From Aromatoleum bremense (GTDB lineage Bacteria > Pseudomonadota > Gammaproteobacteria > Burkholderiales > Rhodocyclaceae): DNA of 64,000 nucleotides. Under the pieces are notes generated by a model. The model was given only the letters and a program-made list of their open reading frames with translations. It did not search any database and was not told the DNA's origin. The translations under genes were made by a program, and so were the position numbers. The stretch covers positions 682,001-746,000 of the forward strand of contig NZ_CP059467.1 of the NCBI RefSeq assembly GCF_017894365.1. Direction: 5' to 3'. Shown here piece by piece: positions 30,911-45,541 of this stretch (positions within the stretch are counted from its first letter, which is position 1; each line of letters begins with the position of its first letter).

Positions 30911-31903
30911 TTAGAGCTTCGCTTCGCGACTCAGGAGCGACTCGATGGTCACGCCGATCTCGGGCTCACCACCAAAAACCGTACCGAGTTTTTTCTTATT
31001 CACATGCTCCATCGCCGTCTCGTATGCCTGCGCAGGCAGCGGCACATACTTCACCTCGGTCGCGAGCGCCGCCGCGTTCTTCATGTAATAGGCAACAAAA
31101 TCGCGAACTTCGGGCTTTTCAAGCGACTTCTCGCTGACATAGATGAAAATCGGGCGCGACAGCGGATTGTACGATCCATCAAGAACTGCCTTGGGCCCGG
31201 GCGCGACTGGCTGCCCTTCCTTATTCACGATCGGCACGGCTTTGAGCTTGCCCTGGTTTTCCGCGTAATACGCAAAACCGAAATAGCCGATGGCGTTGAT
31301 GTCGCGCGAAACGCCCTGGACCAGAACGTTGTCATCTTCAGAGGCAGTGTAATCGCCGCGCGAAGACTTGGCCTTGCCGACGATCGCTTCGGTGAAGTAA
31401 TCGAAGGTCCCGGAATCGGAGCCGGCGCCGAAGAGCTTCATCGGCGCATCCGGGAACGACGGATCGATCTGCTTCCAGTTCGTTACGGTGCCCTGTGCGG
31501 CCGGCTCCCACATCTTCTTCAACTGTTCAACGGTCAGCTGCTTGATGAAAGTGTTCTTGGGGTGTGCGACGACAGTCAAGGCGTCGAAAGCGACCGGCAG
31601 TTCGATGTACTTGATGCCAGCCTGGGCGCAAGCCTCCATTTCCTGCTTGAGGATCGGGCGCGATGCATCCGCAACATCGATCTCGCCTCTGCAGAATTTC
31701 TTGAAGCCGCCACCGGTACCCGATATGCCGACCGTCACCTTTACTTCGCCCTTCTTCGACTTCTGAAAGTCCTCAGCCACCGCCTCCGTAACCGGATACA
31801 CGGTACTGGAACCATCCACCTTCACGACAGACTGGGCGTACGCGGCATGCGAACCGAAGACGACAAGGGCGGCCGCAAAAGCGGTCTGCTTGAAACTGGA
31901 CAT
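30911..31903 (-). CDS. pstS: Phosphate ABC transporter substrate-binding protein PstS
   Basis: Periplasmic phosphate-binding protein, 330 residues. Signal peptide 1-23 with cleavage after AYA. Phosphate-binding segments GSSTVYP and GSGTGGG-like ISGTGGGFKKFCRG, and GAGSDSGTFDYF are conserved. ATG at 31901-31903 with AGGAG upstream; a start 30 codons earlier is rejected because it would bury the signal peptide. First gene of pstSCAB, behind a Pho box. Confidence 0.97.
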   Translation of the reverse strand: MSSFKQTAFAAALVVFGSHAAYAQSVVKVDGSSTVYPVTEAVAEDFQKSKKGEVKVTVGISGTGGGFKKFCRGEIDVADASRPILKQEMEACAQAGIKYIELPVAFDALTVVAHPKNTFIKQLTVEQLKKMWEPAAQGTVTNWKQIDPSFPDAPMKLFGAGSDSGTFDYFTEAIVGKAKSSRGDYTASEDDNVLVQGVSRDINAIGYFGFAYYAENQGKLKAVPIVNKEGQPVAPGPKAVLDGSYNPLSRPIFIYVSEKSLEKPEVRDFVAYYMKNAAALATEVKYVPLPAQAYETAMEHVNKKKLGTVFGGEPEIGVTIESLLSREAKL

Positions 31904-31970
31904 ACGGAATCTCCTAATGAATAAAGGGCGCCAGATCCGGAAACATGTTACCGAGAAGCAGGCGCCCCGA

Positions 31971-32004
31971 ATCATCCGTGGTATGTGTGACATAAATTTG
32001 ACAC
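31971..32004 (-). promoter_or_regulatory. Pho box and -10 of the pst operon promoter
   Basis: Minus-strand GTGTCAAATTTATGTCAC (32004-31987) contains two TGTCA motifs with an 11-bp period, the PhoB-box pattern (CTGTCATAAAACTGTCAT in E. coli). A -10-like GATGAT (31976-31971) lies 10 bp downstream, the usual geometry for PhoB-activated promoters that lack a -35. It predicts induction by phosphate limitation. Confidence 0.8.
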
Positions 32005-32392
32005 TGGCCGCATGATTTCACAGTAAACACAGCAATCTCTTGAACCGGGCCCCTTCCCGGCCCGGATCCGGCACATCGTGCGCGCTCCAAGCCTCGGGGG
32101 CCGCACGCGGGCAGAATGAGTTCGGTGGCCCAGCCCGTCGAGCACGAGCGTCAATGCAGACAAGCGGGAGCGTGGCCGCCCCTGGCCGCTCGGGGCGACA
32201 CCAAGGGCAATCTGGAGCAACGGAGAATGGCTAAAGGCTGGAAGCCTACGGATGAAATATTTCAGGAATGTTACAGCGCTGGATTCCGCCTCCGCCCACG
32301 GGAAACAGCCCTTCAGCCACAGAACGTGGCCGGTACACCAACTGGCCGAAGGCGGGCCGTAGGAGGATTTCCACCTCCGGGTCTTTTCAGTT
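32005..32392. other. Non-coding region between glmM and the pst promoter
   Basis: 388 bp. Short open frames here lack coding character. I see a perfect 7-bp hairpin CCGGGCC/GGCCCGG (32045-32065) and a weaker 5-bp hairpin GGAGG/CCTCC (32362-32378), neither with a T-run. One may end glmM transcription, but this is not certain. No other feature recognised. Confidence 0.4.
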
Positions 32393-33745
32393 TCAGACCA
32401 TTGCGCGCTCGATGCACGCCGCAATCTCTCGGGCAAGGCGATCGACTTGCGCACCGTCCTTCCCTTCAACCATGACCCGGAGCAACGGCTCGGTTCCCGA
32501 AGGGCGTAGCAGCACCCGGCCCTGCTCGCCGAGTTCCAGTTCGGCATCGCTCCGCGCCTGGTCGATGTGCTTGTCGGATCGCCAGTCGAATCCTGGGGCC
32601 AGAGGCACATTGATGAGTTTCTGTGGATAGAAGACGAGGTCCGCACAAGCAGCCGCCAACGTGCACTGACGCTTGATCAGCGCCGCGATAACCTGGAGCG
32701 CGGAGACGATGCCGTCGCCCGTGGTATGACGATCGAGGCAGATGATATGGCCGGAGTTTTCCCCGCCGAGCTTCCAGCCCCGCTCGTGCATGGTTTCCAG
32801 CACGTAGCGATCGCCGACCTTTGCCCGCGCGAAGGCAAGGCCGAGACGGCCGATCGCGCGCTCAAGGCCGAGATTGCTCATCAGCGTACCGACGACTCCC
32901 TCCAGGCGTCCTTCGGACTGCCGTGAGGCTGCAATCACGTACAGCAGCTTGTCGCCATCGTAAAGCTCGCCGTCTCCATCGACCATGACCACACGATCGC
33001 CGTCGCCATCGAGGGCGATGCCGAAGTCCGCCTGGTTCGCCAGTACCGCTGAACGCAGCGTCTGCGGATGCGTGGCGCCGACCTTGTCGTTGATATTCAG
33101 TCCGTTGGGCTCGACCCCCAATGGGATCACTTCCGCGCCCAGTTCGTGAAATACGCTCGGCCCGATGTGATAGGCCGCACCGTGGGCGCAGTCGAGGACG
33201 ATCCGGTAACCACGCAGATCGAACTCGTTCGGAAACGCACTCTTGCAGAATTCCACGTACCGGCCCGCAGCGTCCACGATCCGACGCGCCTTGCCCAGGC
33301 GGGACGCCTCGGCGCAGACCATCGGCTGATCGACCCGGAACTCGATCTCCTCCTCGAGCGCATCCGGCAACTTGGTGCCGTTCGCCGAAAAGAACTTGAT
33401 GCCGTTATCGTCGTAGGGGTTGTGCGAGGCGGAGATCACGACTCCGGCCTGAAGACGGAGGGCACGGGTGAGATAGGCCACCGCTGGCGTCGGCACCGGG
33501 CCGGCAAGCATCACATCGACGCCCGCCGCCGCAAACCCGGCTTCGAGGGCGGCCTCGAGCATGTAGCCGGAAATACGGGTGTCCTTGCCGATGAGAATCG
33601 CGGGCCGCTCCCCGGGGGGCAACTGCTCCCGCCCCACCAGCGTCACCCCGGCCGCATAACCGAGACGCATGACGAATTCTGGCGTGATTGTCGAATCGCC
33701 GACACGCCCCCGTACGCCGTCGGTCCCGAAATACTTTCTCCCCAT
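32393..33745 (-). CDS. glmM: Phosphoglucosamine mutase
   Basis: Converts glucosamine-6-phosphate to glucosamine-1-phosphate for UDP-GlcNAc, peptidoglycan and LPS. 450 residues. The phosphoserine loop ISASHNP gives Ser107; metal loop DGDGDRV; sugar loop GGENSGH; phosphate-binding RPSGTEP. ATG at 33743-33745 with the canonical [13 protein letters not shown]-terminus. It follows folP in the conserved rlmE-ftsH-folP-glmM order. Confidence 0.97.
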   Translation of the reverse strand: MGRKYFGTDGVRGRVGDSTITPEFVMRLGYAAGVTLVGREQLPPGERPAILIGKDTRISGYMLEAALEAGFAAAGVDVMLAGPVPTPAVAYLTRALRLQAGVVISASHNPYDDNGIKFFSANGTKLPDALEEEIEFRVDQPMVCAEASRLGKARRIVDAAGRYVEFCKSAFPNEFDLRGYRIVLDCAHGAAYHIGPSVFHELGAEVIPLGVEPNGLNINDKVGATHPQTLRSAVLANQADFGIALDGDGDRVVMVDGDGELYDGDKLLYVIAASRQSEGRLEGVVGTLMSNLGLERAIGRLGLAFARAKVGDRYVLETMHERGWKLGGENSGHIICLDRHTTGDGIVSALQVIAALIKRQCTLAAACADLVFYPQKLINVPLAPGFDWRSDKHIDQARSDAELELGEQGRVLLRPSGTEPLLRVMVEGKDGAQVDRLAREIAACIERAMV

Positions 33746-33815
33746 TTTTCCCCTCGCGACATTCGTCGAAAAACGAATTATCGCATCAACGACGGGAGAC
33801 TTCGTGCGCTCCTGC

Positions 33816-34649
33816 CTATGCCGGGACGCCGGTTACCGCCTGCCACACTTTCAATGCATCGCGCGTTGCGGCGACGTCATGGACTCGCACGATCTGTGCA
33901 CCCTGCCCGACAGCGATCAGGGCCGCGGCGACGCTGGCATGCACTCGCTCGCCGACCGGTCGCCCCGTGATCGCCCCGAGCATGGACTTTCGCGACACCC
34001 CCACGAGCATCGGATAGTCTTGCGCCACGAAGCGGTCGAGGGTGCGGAACAGTGCGAGGTTGTGCTCGAGTGTCTTGCCGAAGCCGAACCCTGGGTCGAG
34101 GAGGATCCGGTCCCTGCCCACGCCCTTGTCCGTGAGAGCCCGAACACGCCGCTCCAGGAACTCGAGCACCTCCGCAACGACATCATCGTAGCGCGGATCG
34201 GACTGCATGCCGCGGGGCTCGCCCTGCATGTGCATCACGCACAGCGCCGCCTCGCTGTCCCGCACGGCGTCGATCGCGCCCGGCGCGCGGAATGCGTTGA
34301 TATCGTTGATCAGGCTCGCCCCGGCCCTTAGCGATTCGCGCATTACGGCCGGCTTGAACGTGTCGATCGAAACCGGCACGGCCCAGTCGGCCAGACGCTC
34401 GACCAGCGGGATGACGCGGTCGAGTTCCTCCTGCTCCGAGACAGGCTCCGACCCGGGGCGGGTCGATTCACCCCCTATATCGAGCAAATCCGCTCCCGCA
34501 TCGACTGCAGCCTGCGCCCGTCGCACTGCCGCATCCAGATCCCGACCGAGGCCATCGCCCGAAAACGAGTCCGGCGTGACATTGACGATCGCCATGATGC
34601 GTGGGCGGTCGAGTTCCAGGCGGAATCGACCGCATCTCAAAACCTGCAT
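33816..34649 (-). CDS. folP: Dihydropteroate synthase
   Basis: Condenses 6-hydroxymethyl-dihydropterin pyrophosphate with p-aminobenzoate in folate synthesis; the sulfonamide target. 277 residues, TIM barrel. Signatures: [41 protein letters not shown] and [12 protein letters not shown] at 34647-34649 with GAGGA upstream; the longer frame upstream is rejected. Confidence 0.97.
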   Translation of the reverse strand: MQVLRCGRFRLELDRPRIMAIVNVTPDSFSGDGLGRDLDAAVRRAQAAVDAGADLLDIGGESTRPGSEPVSEQEELDRVIPLVERLADWAVPVSIDTFKPAVMRESLRAGASLINDINAFRAPGAIDAVRDSEAALCVMHMQGEPRGMQSDPRYDDVVAEVLEFLERRVRALTDKGVGRDRILLDPGFGFGKTLEHNLALFRTLDRFVAQDYPMLVGVSRKSMLGAITGRPVGERVHASVAAALIAVGQGAQIVRVHDVAATRDALKVWQAVTGVPA

Positions 34650-34667
34650 ATCAGTCCTCAAATGAAT

Positions 34668-34690
34668 CGGGCCGGCTAAATGCCGGCCCG
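34668..34690 (-). other. Stem-loop between ftsH and folP
   Basis: CGGGCCGGC (34668-34676) and GCCGGCCCG (34682-34690), a perfect 9-bp stem with a 5-base loop. The minus-strand sequence after it is ATTCATTTG, not a clean T-run, so it could be a partial terminator reducing folP-glmM expression relative to ftsH, or an RNA-stability element. Confidence 0.5.
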
Positions 34691-34725
34691 AAGAAGGTCG
34701 AACCTCTTGTCTCGTGCCGCGCGAA

Positions 34726-36618
<1,893 letters not shown>

Positions 36619-36665
36619 CTTCTTTCCTTGAAAGCCCAACGGGGGCAGCGACAGATGGACCCATT

Positions 36666-36830
36666 CTAGTGGCGAACGTTCCGCGGCGTAAACCAATAGA
36701 CCCGATGGGCTGTTTCAATCACCTGCTCGGCACGCCGCAACGATTCCGATATGGGGTCGCCGGTCTGAATTGCAATATGACCGCCAAAAGGATTTGGACA
36801 TCCCACATCACCAACTTGGACATCCTGCAT
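36666..36830 (-). CDS. Small open frame upstream of ftsH, uncertain
   Basis: A 54-codon frame starting at the ATG 36828-36830 inside the tandem repeat and ending TAG at 36666. The product begins [10 protein letters not shown] and has an amphipathic, Arg/Glu-containing second half ([19 protein letters not shown]). I do not recognise it. The start lies in the repeat and there is no Shine-Dalgarno, so it could equally be the tail of a lost mobile-element gene or a chance frame. Confidence 0.2.
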   Translation of the reverse strand: MQDVQVGDVGCPNPFGGHIAIQTGDPISESLRRAEQVIETAHRVYWFTPRNVRH

Positions 36831-36837
36831 CACCAAC
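36794..36837. repeat. Tandem 22-bp direct repeat
   Basis: Two adjacent 22-bp copies, 36794-36815 and 36816-36837, differing at two positions (CCAC versus CTGC in the centre). Each reads TTGGACATCC..CATCACCAAC. Located between rlmE and ftsH, upstream of the ftsH start. Could be a tandem protein-binding site or the repeated end of a decayed transposon. Confidence 0.85.
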
Positions 36838-36893
36838 GGGAGACTCGGTGCCCGACTGCAGAGTTCCGCAGTTTTGGCGCTGTGACAAGGGCG

Positions 36894-37517
36894 CTAGCTG
36901 CCGCGGTGCCCGATGCCGACCAGATACACTTCCGCACTGCGGTCGCGCGATGCCTTCGGTTTTCGCACGTGCAGCGCGTTGAAATGCTTCGCGGCCTCGT
37001 TTCGATACTCCATGAAACCCTGTCCCTGGAACACTTTCACGACGAAACTGCCACCGGGCTTGAGGTGCCGCGCCGCGAACTCCAGCGCCAGCTCCCCGAG
37101 GTAGATCGAGCGGGCCTGGTCGGTCGTATCGATGCCGGACATGTTCGGCGCCATGTCCGACAGTACGACGTCGACGGGGAGCCCGCCGAGCCTCGACTCG
37201 AGTTCGGCAAGCACTGACTCTTCCTGAAAGTCGCCCTGTATGAACTCGACGCCGCCCAGCGGTTCCAGCGGCAGCAGGTCCAGTGCAAAGACCCGACCCT
37301 CGCGTCCGACCCGCCGCAATGCGATCTGGCTCCAGGATCCCGGGGCAGCGCCCAGATCCACGACGACCATTCCGCTTCGCATCAGGCGATCGCGTTCATC
37401 GAGCTCGATGAGCTTGAATGCTGCCCGCGACCGGTAACCTTCGCTTTTTGCACGCTGCACATACGGGTCGTTGACATGCTCCTGCATCCACGCCTTGCTG
37501 GTCTTGGTTCGCTTCAT
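36894..37517 (-). CDS. rlmE: 23S rRNA (uridine-2552-2'-O) methyltransferase RlmE
   Basis: Heat-shock methyltransferase (FtsJ/RrmJ) modifying U2552 in the ribosomal A loop. 207 residues from the ATG at 37517. SAM motif LGAAPGSW, catalytic Lys in SRAAFKL, Asp in SDMAPN, Lys in VVKVFQG and a late Glu complete the K-D-K-E set. An ATG 5 codons upstream is also possible. Divergent from yhbY (39-bp gap), as in enterics, and upstream of ftsH. Confidence 0.95.
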   Translation of the reverse strand: MKRTKTSKAWMQEHVNDPYVQRAKSEGYRSRAAFKLIELDERDRLMRSGMVVVDLGAAPGSWSQIALRRVGREGRVFALDLLPLEPLGGVEFIQGDFQEESVLAELESRLGGLPVDVVLSDMAPNMSGIDTTDQARSIYLGELALEFAARHLKPGGSFVVKVFQGQGFMEYRNEAAKHFNALHVRKPKASRDRSAEVYLVGIGHRGS

Positions 37518-37556
37518 CGGAGTAGAATCCATGCCCCTGAAAGATTTGAGAAAAGT

Positions 37557-38027
37557 ATGAGCGAGCTCACTCCCGTCCGGCGGCGCGAACTGCGTGCCAG
37601 CGCCCATCACCTGAACCCCGTCGTCAGCATTGCCGGAAACGGCTTGACACCAGCCGTGCTGGGCGAAATCGACCGCTCGCTGCAGGCACACGAGCTGATC
37701 AAGATCAAGGTCCACGGAGCCGAACGCGCGGCACGCGAAGCACTGATGAAAGCGGTCTGCGAGGCCCTCGATGCCTCACCGGTCCAGCACATCGGTACAA
37801 TTCTCGTCATTTGGCGCCAACGTCGGGAAGAAGCCGAAAAATCCGTACAGGCTAAACCTGTGACATCCAGCGCAAGCACGGGCGTCGCAAGGGCGAAATC
37901 GGCGCGGGCCTTTGCAGCCGCTGCGCGTCGCACCGCGCTGATCAAGGCCGCGTCGGACAAGAAGCGTCTTGCGGCAAAGCGCAGCCGGACCTACACCCGC
38001 AAAACCGGGCCTGCCGGCAGTAAATAG
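37557..38027 (+). CDS. yhbY: YhbY family ribosome-associated RNA-binding protein with long basic tail
   Basis: CRM-domain protein that binds pre-50S ribosomal particles. Residues 1-97 form the CRM domain, including [13 protein letters not shown] and [10 protein letters not shown]. Residues about 98-156 are an unusual Ala/Lys/Arg/Ser-rich tail (for example [11 protein letters not shown] and [15 protein letters not shown]); E. coli YhbY has 97 residues and no such tail. ATG at 37557. Divergent from rlmE. Confidence 0.92.
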   Translation: MSELTPVRRRELRASAHHLNPVVSIAGNGLTPAVLGEIDRSLQAHELIKIKVHGAERAAREALMKAVCEALDASPVQHIGTILVIWRQRREEAEKSVQAKPVTSSASTGVARAKSARAFAAAARRTALIKAASDKKRLAAKRSRTYTRKTGPAGSK

Positions 38028-38049
38028 TTCGCCTGACGGGACGCCCCCG

Positions 38050-38514
38050 TCAGCGACCCAACAGTTTTCGGACACCCAGCACCAGCGGCAACGCGAGCAC
38101 GCTCTGGATGAGATAGAGCACGCTCGAGACGCCGTGCCACGTAGCGAAACGGTCCCGCATCACGGTATCCATCACCTCACGCGGCCAGGCATCCGCTTTC
38201 ATCTGCGCCATCAACGGCTGGATGCCGAACTGGCTCGCGAATGTCGCCAGCAGCATCGCCACGACCAGCCAGAACAGGCCGCTCCGGAACGCTCGCCATC
38301 GCCAGCGTGCGAGCATGAAACCCAGCACGTAGAGGGCACAGCCGACCCCGATCCACCCCAGCAGCGCAAAGAGGCGCCCCGCGATGTCGCCGGCGAGTGC
38401 GCGGTCGGAAAGCATGCCGAACAGGACCGGTGCGACGATGTAACCGATCGACCACAGCGCACCGGCCCAAAGCGTGATCAACACTACTAGCAGATGCTCG
38501 GAAAGGCGGCTCAC
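38050..38514 (-). CDS. DUF4149 membrane protein
   Basis: A 154-residue inner-membrane protein with four predicted transmembrane helices. The pattern GALWSIGYIVAPVLF near the N-terminus is typical of DUF4149 (TMEM205-like) proteins, whose function is unknown. GTG start at 38512-38514. Lies between yhbY (convergent, 22-bp gap) and greA (same strand). Confidence 0.8.
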   Translation of the reverse strand: MSRLSEHLLVVLITLWAGALWSIGYIVAPVLFGMLSDRALAGDIAGRLFALLGWIGVGCALYVLGFMLARWRWRAFRSGLFWLVVAMLLATFASQFGIQPLMAQMKADAWPREVMDTVMRDRFATWHGVSSVLYLIQSVLALPLVLGVRKLLGR

Positions 38515-38569
38515 GATGTTTCCCAGCTGATGCCCGAACGAGACTCCTGATGCGAAACGGGCGCCTCGC

Positions 38570-39042
38570 TCACACGTAGCGGACGTCGATGATCTCGTAC
38601 TCCCTCACCCCGCCCGGCGCCTGGACTTCGGCGATGTCCCCGGCGAACTTGCCGATCAGAGCGCGAGCGATCGGTGAGCTGATCGAAATCTTGTTCTCCT
38701 TCAGATCCGCCTCGTCATCGCCGACGATCTGATAGGTCACCGTCTGTCCGGTGTCCATATCCTCCAGCTCGACGGTGGCGCCGAACACGCATCGCCCGTC
38801 GGCGTCGAGCAATTTCGGATCGATGATCTGCGCGCTCGAAATCTTGCCTTCGATCTCCTTGATCCTGCCCTCGACGAATCCCTGGCGCTCCTTGGCGGCG
38901 TCGTACTCGGCGTTTTCCGACAGGTCGCCATGGGAACGCGCTTCCGCGATTGCCGCGATCACGCTGGGGCGCTCGACGGTTTTCAGCCGGTGTAGTTCGT
39001 TGCGAAGTTTTTCCGCACCCGCGACGGTAAGAGGAGTCTTGA

Positions 39043-39046
<4 letters not shown>
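38570..39046 (-). CDS. greA: Transcription elongation factor GreA
   Basis: Rescues backtracked RNA polymerase. 158 residues: N-terminal coiled coil with the acidic tip [13 protein letters not shown] (the two acidic residues that hold Mg2+) and a C-terminal FKBP-like domain. The ATG overlaps the carB TGA (ATGA), so greA is translationally coupled to carAB. A longer frame starting within carB is rejected. Confidence 0.96.
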
Positions 39047-42270
<3,224 letters not shown>

Positions 42271-42296
42271 TGCCTAACCTCGGTCTTGCGTTGATG

Positions 42297-42318
42297 AGCG
42301 GCAGCTCCGGCTGCCGCT
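42297..42318 (-). other. Stem-loop between carA and carB
   Basis: AGCGGCAGC (42297-42305) and GCTGCCGCT (42310-42318), a perfect 9-bp stem with a 4-base loop, in the 54-bp gap between carA and carB. No T-run; a likely mRNA-processing or stabilising element rather than a terminator. Confidence 0.5.
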
Positions 42319-42324
42319 GGCGAA

Positions 42325-43470
42325 TTACTTGACGCGCGTCTCGAGCATCCTGATGAAACGGTCGAACAGGTAAGACACATCGTGGGGTCCCGGACTCGCC
42401 TCGGGATGTCCCTGGAAGCAGAATGCCGGCACATCGTTCCAGGCGAGCCCCTGCAGGCTGCCGTCGAAGAGCGACACATGCGTCGCGCGCACATTCGCCG
42501 GAAGCGAATCGGGATCGACCGCGAAGCCATGGTTCTGACTCGTGATCAGAACCTGCCCGGATTCGAGATCCTTGACCGGATGGTTGGCGCCGTGGTGGCC
42601 GAACTTCATCTTGACCGTCTTGGCGCCGGCCGCGAGCGCCATCAACTGGTGGCCGAGGCAGATGCCGAAGGTCGGGATGCCACGCTCGAGGAACTTGCGC
42701 ACTGCCGCGATCGCATAGTCGCAGGCACCCGGATCCCCCGGGCCATTCGACAGAAAAACGCCATCAGGATTGAGCGCGAAGACTTCCGCAGCTGGCGTCT
42801 GCGCCGGCACCACGGTGAGCCTGCAGCCCCGGCTGGCGAGCATCCGCAGGATGTTGCGCTTGACGCCATAATCGTACGCGACGATGTGGTAGCGCCCGTC
42901 CACCTGCTCGCCGTAGCCGCTGCGGAGCGCCCACTCGCCCTCGGTCCATTGGTAAGGGCTCTCGACGCTGACGACCTTGGCCAGGTCCATGCCGGCAAGA
43001 CCGGGGAACGCGCGAGCCTGGGCAATCGCCGCATCGGCATTCAATGCGGTGCCGCCGGCCGCGGTGACGATGCAGCCGCCCTGGGCGCCCTTTTCACGCA
43101 GCACGCGCGTCAGCTTGCGGGTATCGATCCCCGCAATCGCAATGATGTTCTCGGCCTTGAGATAGGCATCGAGGGTCTGGTCCATGCGGAAGTTCGACGG
43201 CAGTATCGGCAGGTCGCGGATCACCAGGCCCGCGGCATGAACACGTTCCGCTTCGACGTCCTCCCGATTGATGCCGGTGTTGCCGACATGCGGATAAGTC
43301 AGCGTTACGATCTGGCGGCAGTAGCTCGGGTCGGTGAGGATTTCCTGATAACCGGACATCGAGGTGTTGAACACCACCTCGCCGACCGTGCTGCCGGCCG
43401 CACCGATTCCCTTGCCAAAAAATACCGTCCCGTCGGCAAGCGCTAGTAGGGCGGGCGGGGAAGCAGTCAC
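42325..43470 (-). CDS. carA: Carbamoyl-phosphate synthase small subunit
   Basis: Glutaminase subunit delivering ammonia to CarB. 381 residues. N-terminal small-subunit domain with [11 protein letters not shown]-terminal class I glutamine amidotransferase: SNGPGDP, nucleophile in FGICLGHQ and the His/Glu in [16 protein letters not shown] start at 43468-43470, with AGGAG 6-7 bases upstream. Preceded by a promoter and an apparent terminator in its leader. Confidence 0.97.
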   Translation of the reverse strand: MTASPPALLALADGTVFFGKGIGAAGSTVGEVVFNTSMSGYQEILTDPSYCRQIVTLTYPHVGNTGINREDVEAERVHAAGLVIRDLPILPSNFRMDQTLDAYLKAENIIAIAGIDTRKLTRVLREKGAQGGCIVTAAGGTALNADAAIAQARAFPGLAGMDLAKVVSVESPYQWTEGEWALRSGYGEQVDGRYHIVAYDYGVKRNILRMLASRGCRLTVVPAQTPAAEVFALNPDGVFLSNGPGDPGACDYAIAAVRKFLERGIPTFGICLGHQLMALAAGAKTVKMKFGHHGANHPVKDLESGQVLITSQNHGFAVDPDSLPANVRATHVSLFDGSLQGLAWNDVPAFCFQGHPEASPGPHDVSYLFDRFIRMLETRVK

Positions 43471-43531
43471 GACAAACTCCTGAGTTCAGCCGAAAAGACA
43501 CGGGGAAAGCTATCGAGCCACCCCGAACGTG

Positions 43532-43564
43532 AAAAAAACGGGACGAGCCGACCGGCCAATCCCG
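43532..43564 (-). terminator. Intrinsic terminator in the carA leader (candidate attenuator)
   Basis: Minus-strand CGGGA and TCCCG (43564-43560 and 43543-43539) enclose an inner GCCG-GT-CGGC hairpin, directly followed by T7 (43538-43532). It lies downstream of the carA promoter and 62 bp before carA. It may simply end dapB transcripts, or it may attenuate carAB. Confidence 0.65.
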
Positions 43565-43581
43565 CTTTCAAGAAGCCGCTG

Positions 43582-43610
43582 ATTATATCGTTCCGCGCCC
43601 GTCGAGGCAA
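43582..43610 (-). promoter_or_regulatory. Sigma-70 promoter of carAB-greA
   Basis: Minus-strand TTGCCT (43610-43605), a 17-bp spacer and a perfect TATAAT (43587-43582). Transcription would start near 43575, about 105 bases before the carA GTG. Confidence 0.75.
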
Positions 43611-43636
43611 TCGCGCCCCTCCCAGCCGGGCCCGAA

Positions 43637-44928
<1,292 letters not shown>

Positions 44929-45048
44929 GGATGGAGTTCTTGGTCGGTGGCGCCAGACGGCGTATCGTTCAGGCAAAGGCGAAAAAATATATCATATGCA
45001 GGCACGAGCCATGAGTTATTGGCTCCGGGGCCACCCAGCGGGGCGACC

Positions 45049-45486
45049 ATGTCAGAAAATTCCGAAAACCTGAAAAACATCGGCCTCAAGGCCACTTATC
45101 CGCGCCTGAAGATCCTTGATCTGTTCCAGACATCCGATCTGCGCCACCTCACCGCCGAGGACGTCTACCGTCTCTTGATTGCGGAGGGAATGGATATCGG
45201 CCTGGCGACGGTTTACCGCGTACTGACCCAGTTCGAGCAGGCGGGCCTGCTCGAACGGCACTATTTCGAGTCGGGCAAGGCAGTGTTCGAACTCAAGAAA
45301 GGCGGCCATCACGATCACCTCGTGTGCGTACAGTGCGGCAAGGTGGAAGAGTTTTTCGACGCGGAAATCGAGCGGCGGCAAAACAGGATTGCCGAAGAGC
45401 GCGGTTTCGTCGTCCGCGAACACGCGCTTTATCTTTACGCGGACTGCCTGAGAAAGGACTGTCCGAACCGCAAACTGGAAGACTGA
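45049..45486 (+). CDS. fur: Ferric uptake regulator Fur
   Basis: Iron-responsive repressor. 145 residues: N-terminal winged helix (recognition helix around [16 protein letters not shown]), metal site [12 protein letters not shown], and a C-terminal CLRKDC pair. ATG at 45049 preceded by GGGGCGA. The 120-bp gap to bamE is AT-rich near 44985-45000, where a promoter probably lies; I see no convincing Fur box for autoregulation. Confidence 0.96.
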   Translation: MSENSENLKNIGLKATYPRLKILDLFQTSDLRHLTAEDVYRLLIAEGMDIGLATVYRVLTQFEQAGLLERHYFESGKAVFELKKGGHHDHLVCVQCGKVEEFFDAEIERRQNRIAEERGFVVREHALYLYADCLRKDCPNRKLED

Positions 45487-45541
45487 GCAGGAAGCTCACC
45501 ACCCGGCCCGTTTTTTCGGCCGCGGCAGGCGGGCCCTGCGA

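Noticed and set aside
32040..32475. Short frames in the glmM-pst gap
   Set aside because: No Shine-Dalgarno or domain signal, and composition is like random GC-rich DNA.
36619..36696. ATG at 36696 as the ftsH start
   Set aside because: It adds 26 residues with no similarity to the FtsH N-terminus; the TTG at 36618 with AAGGAAAG upstream gives the family's usual start.
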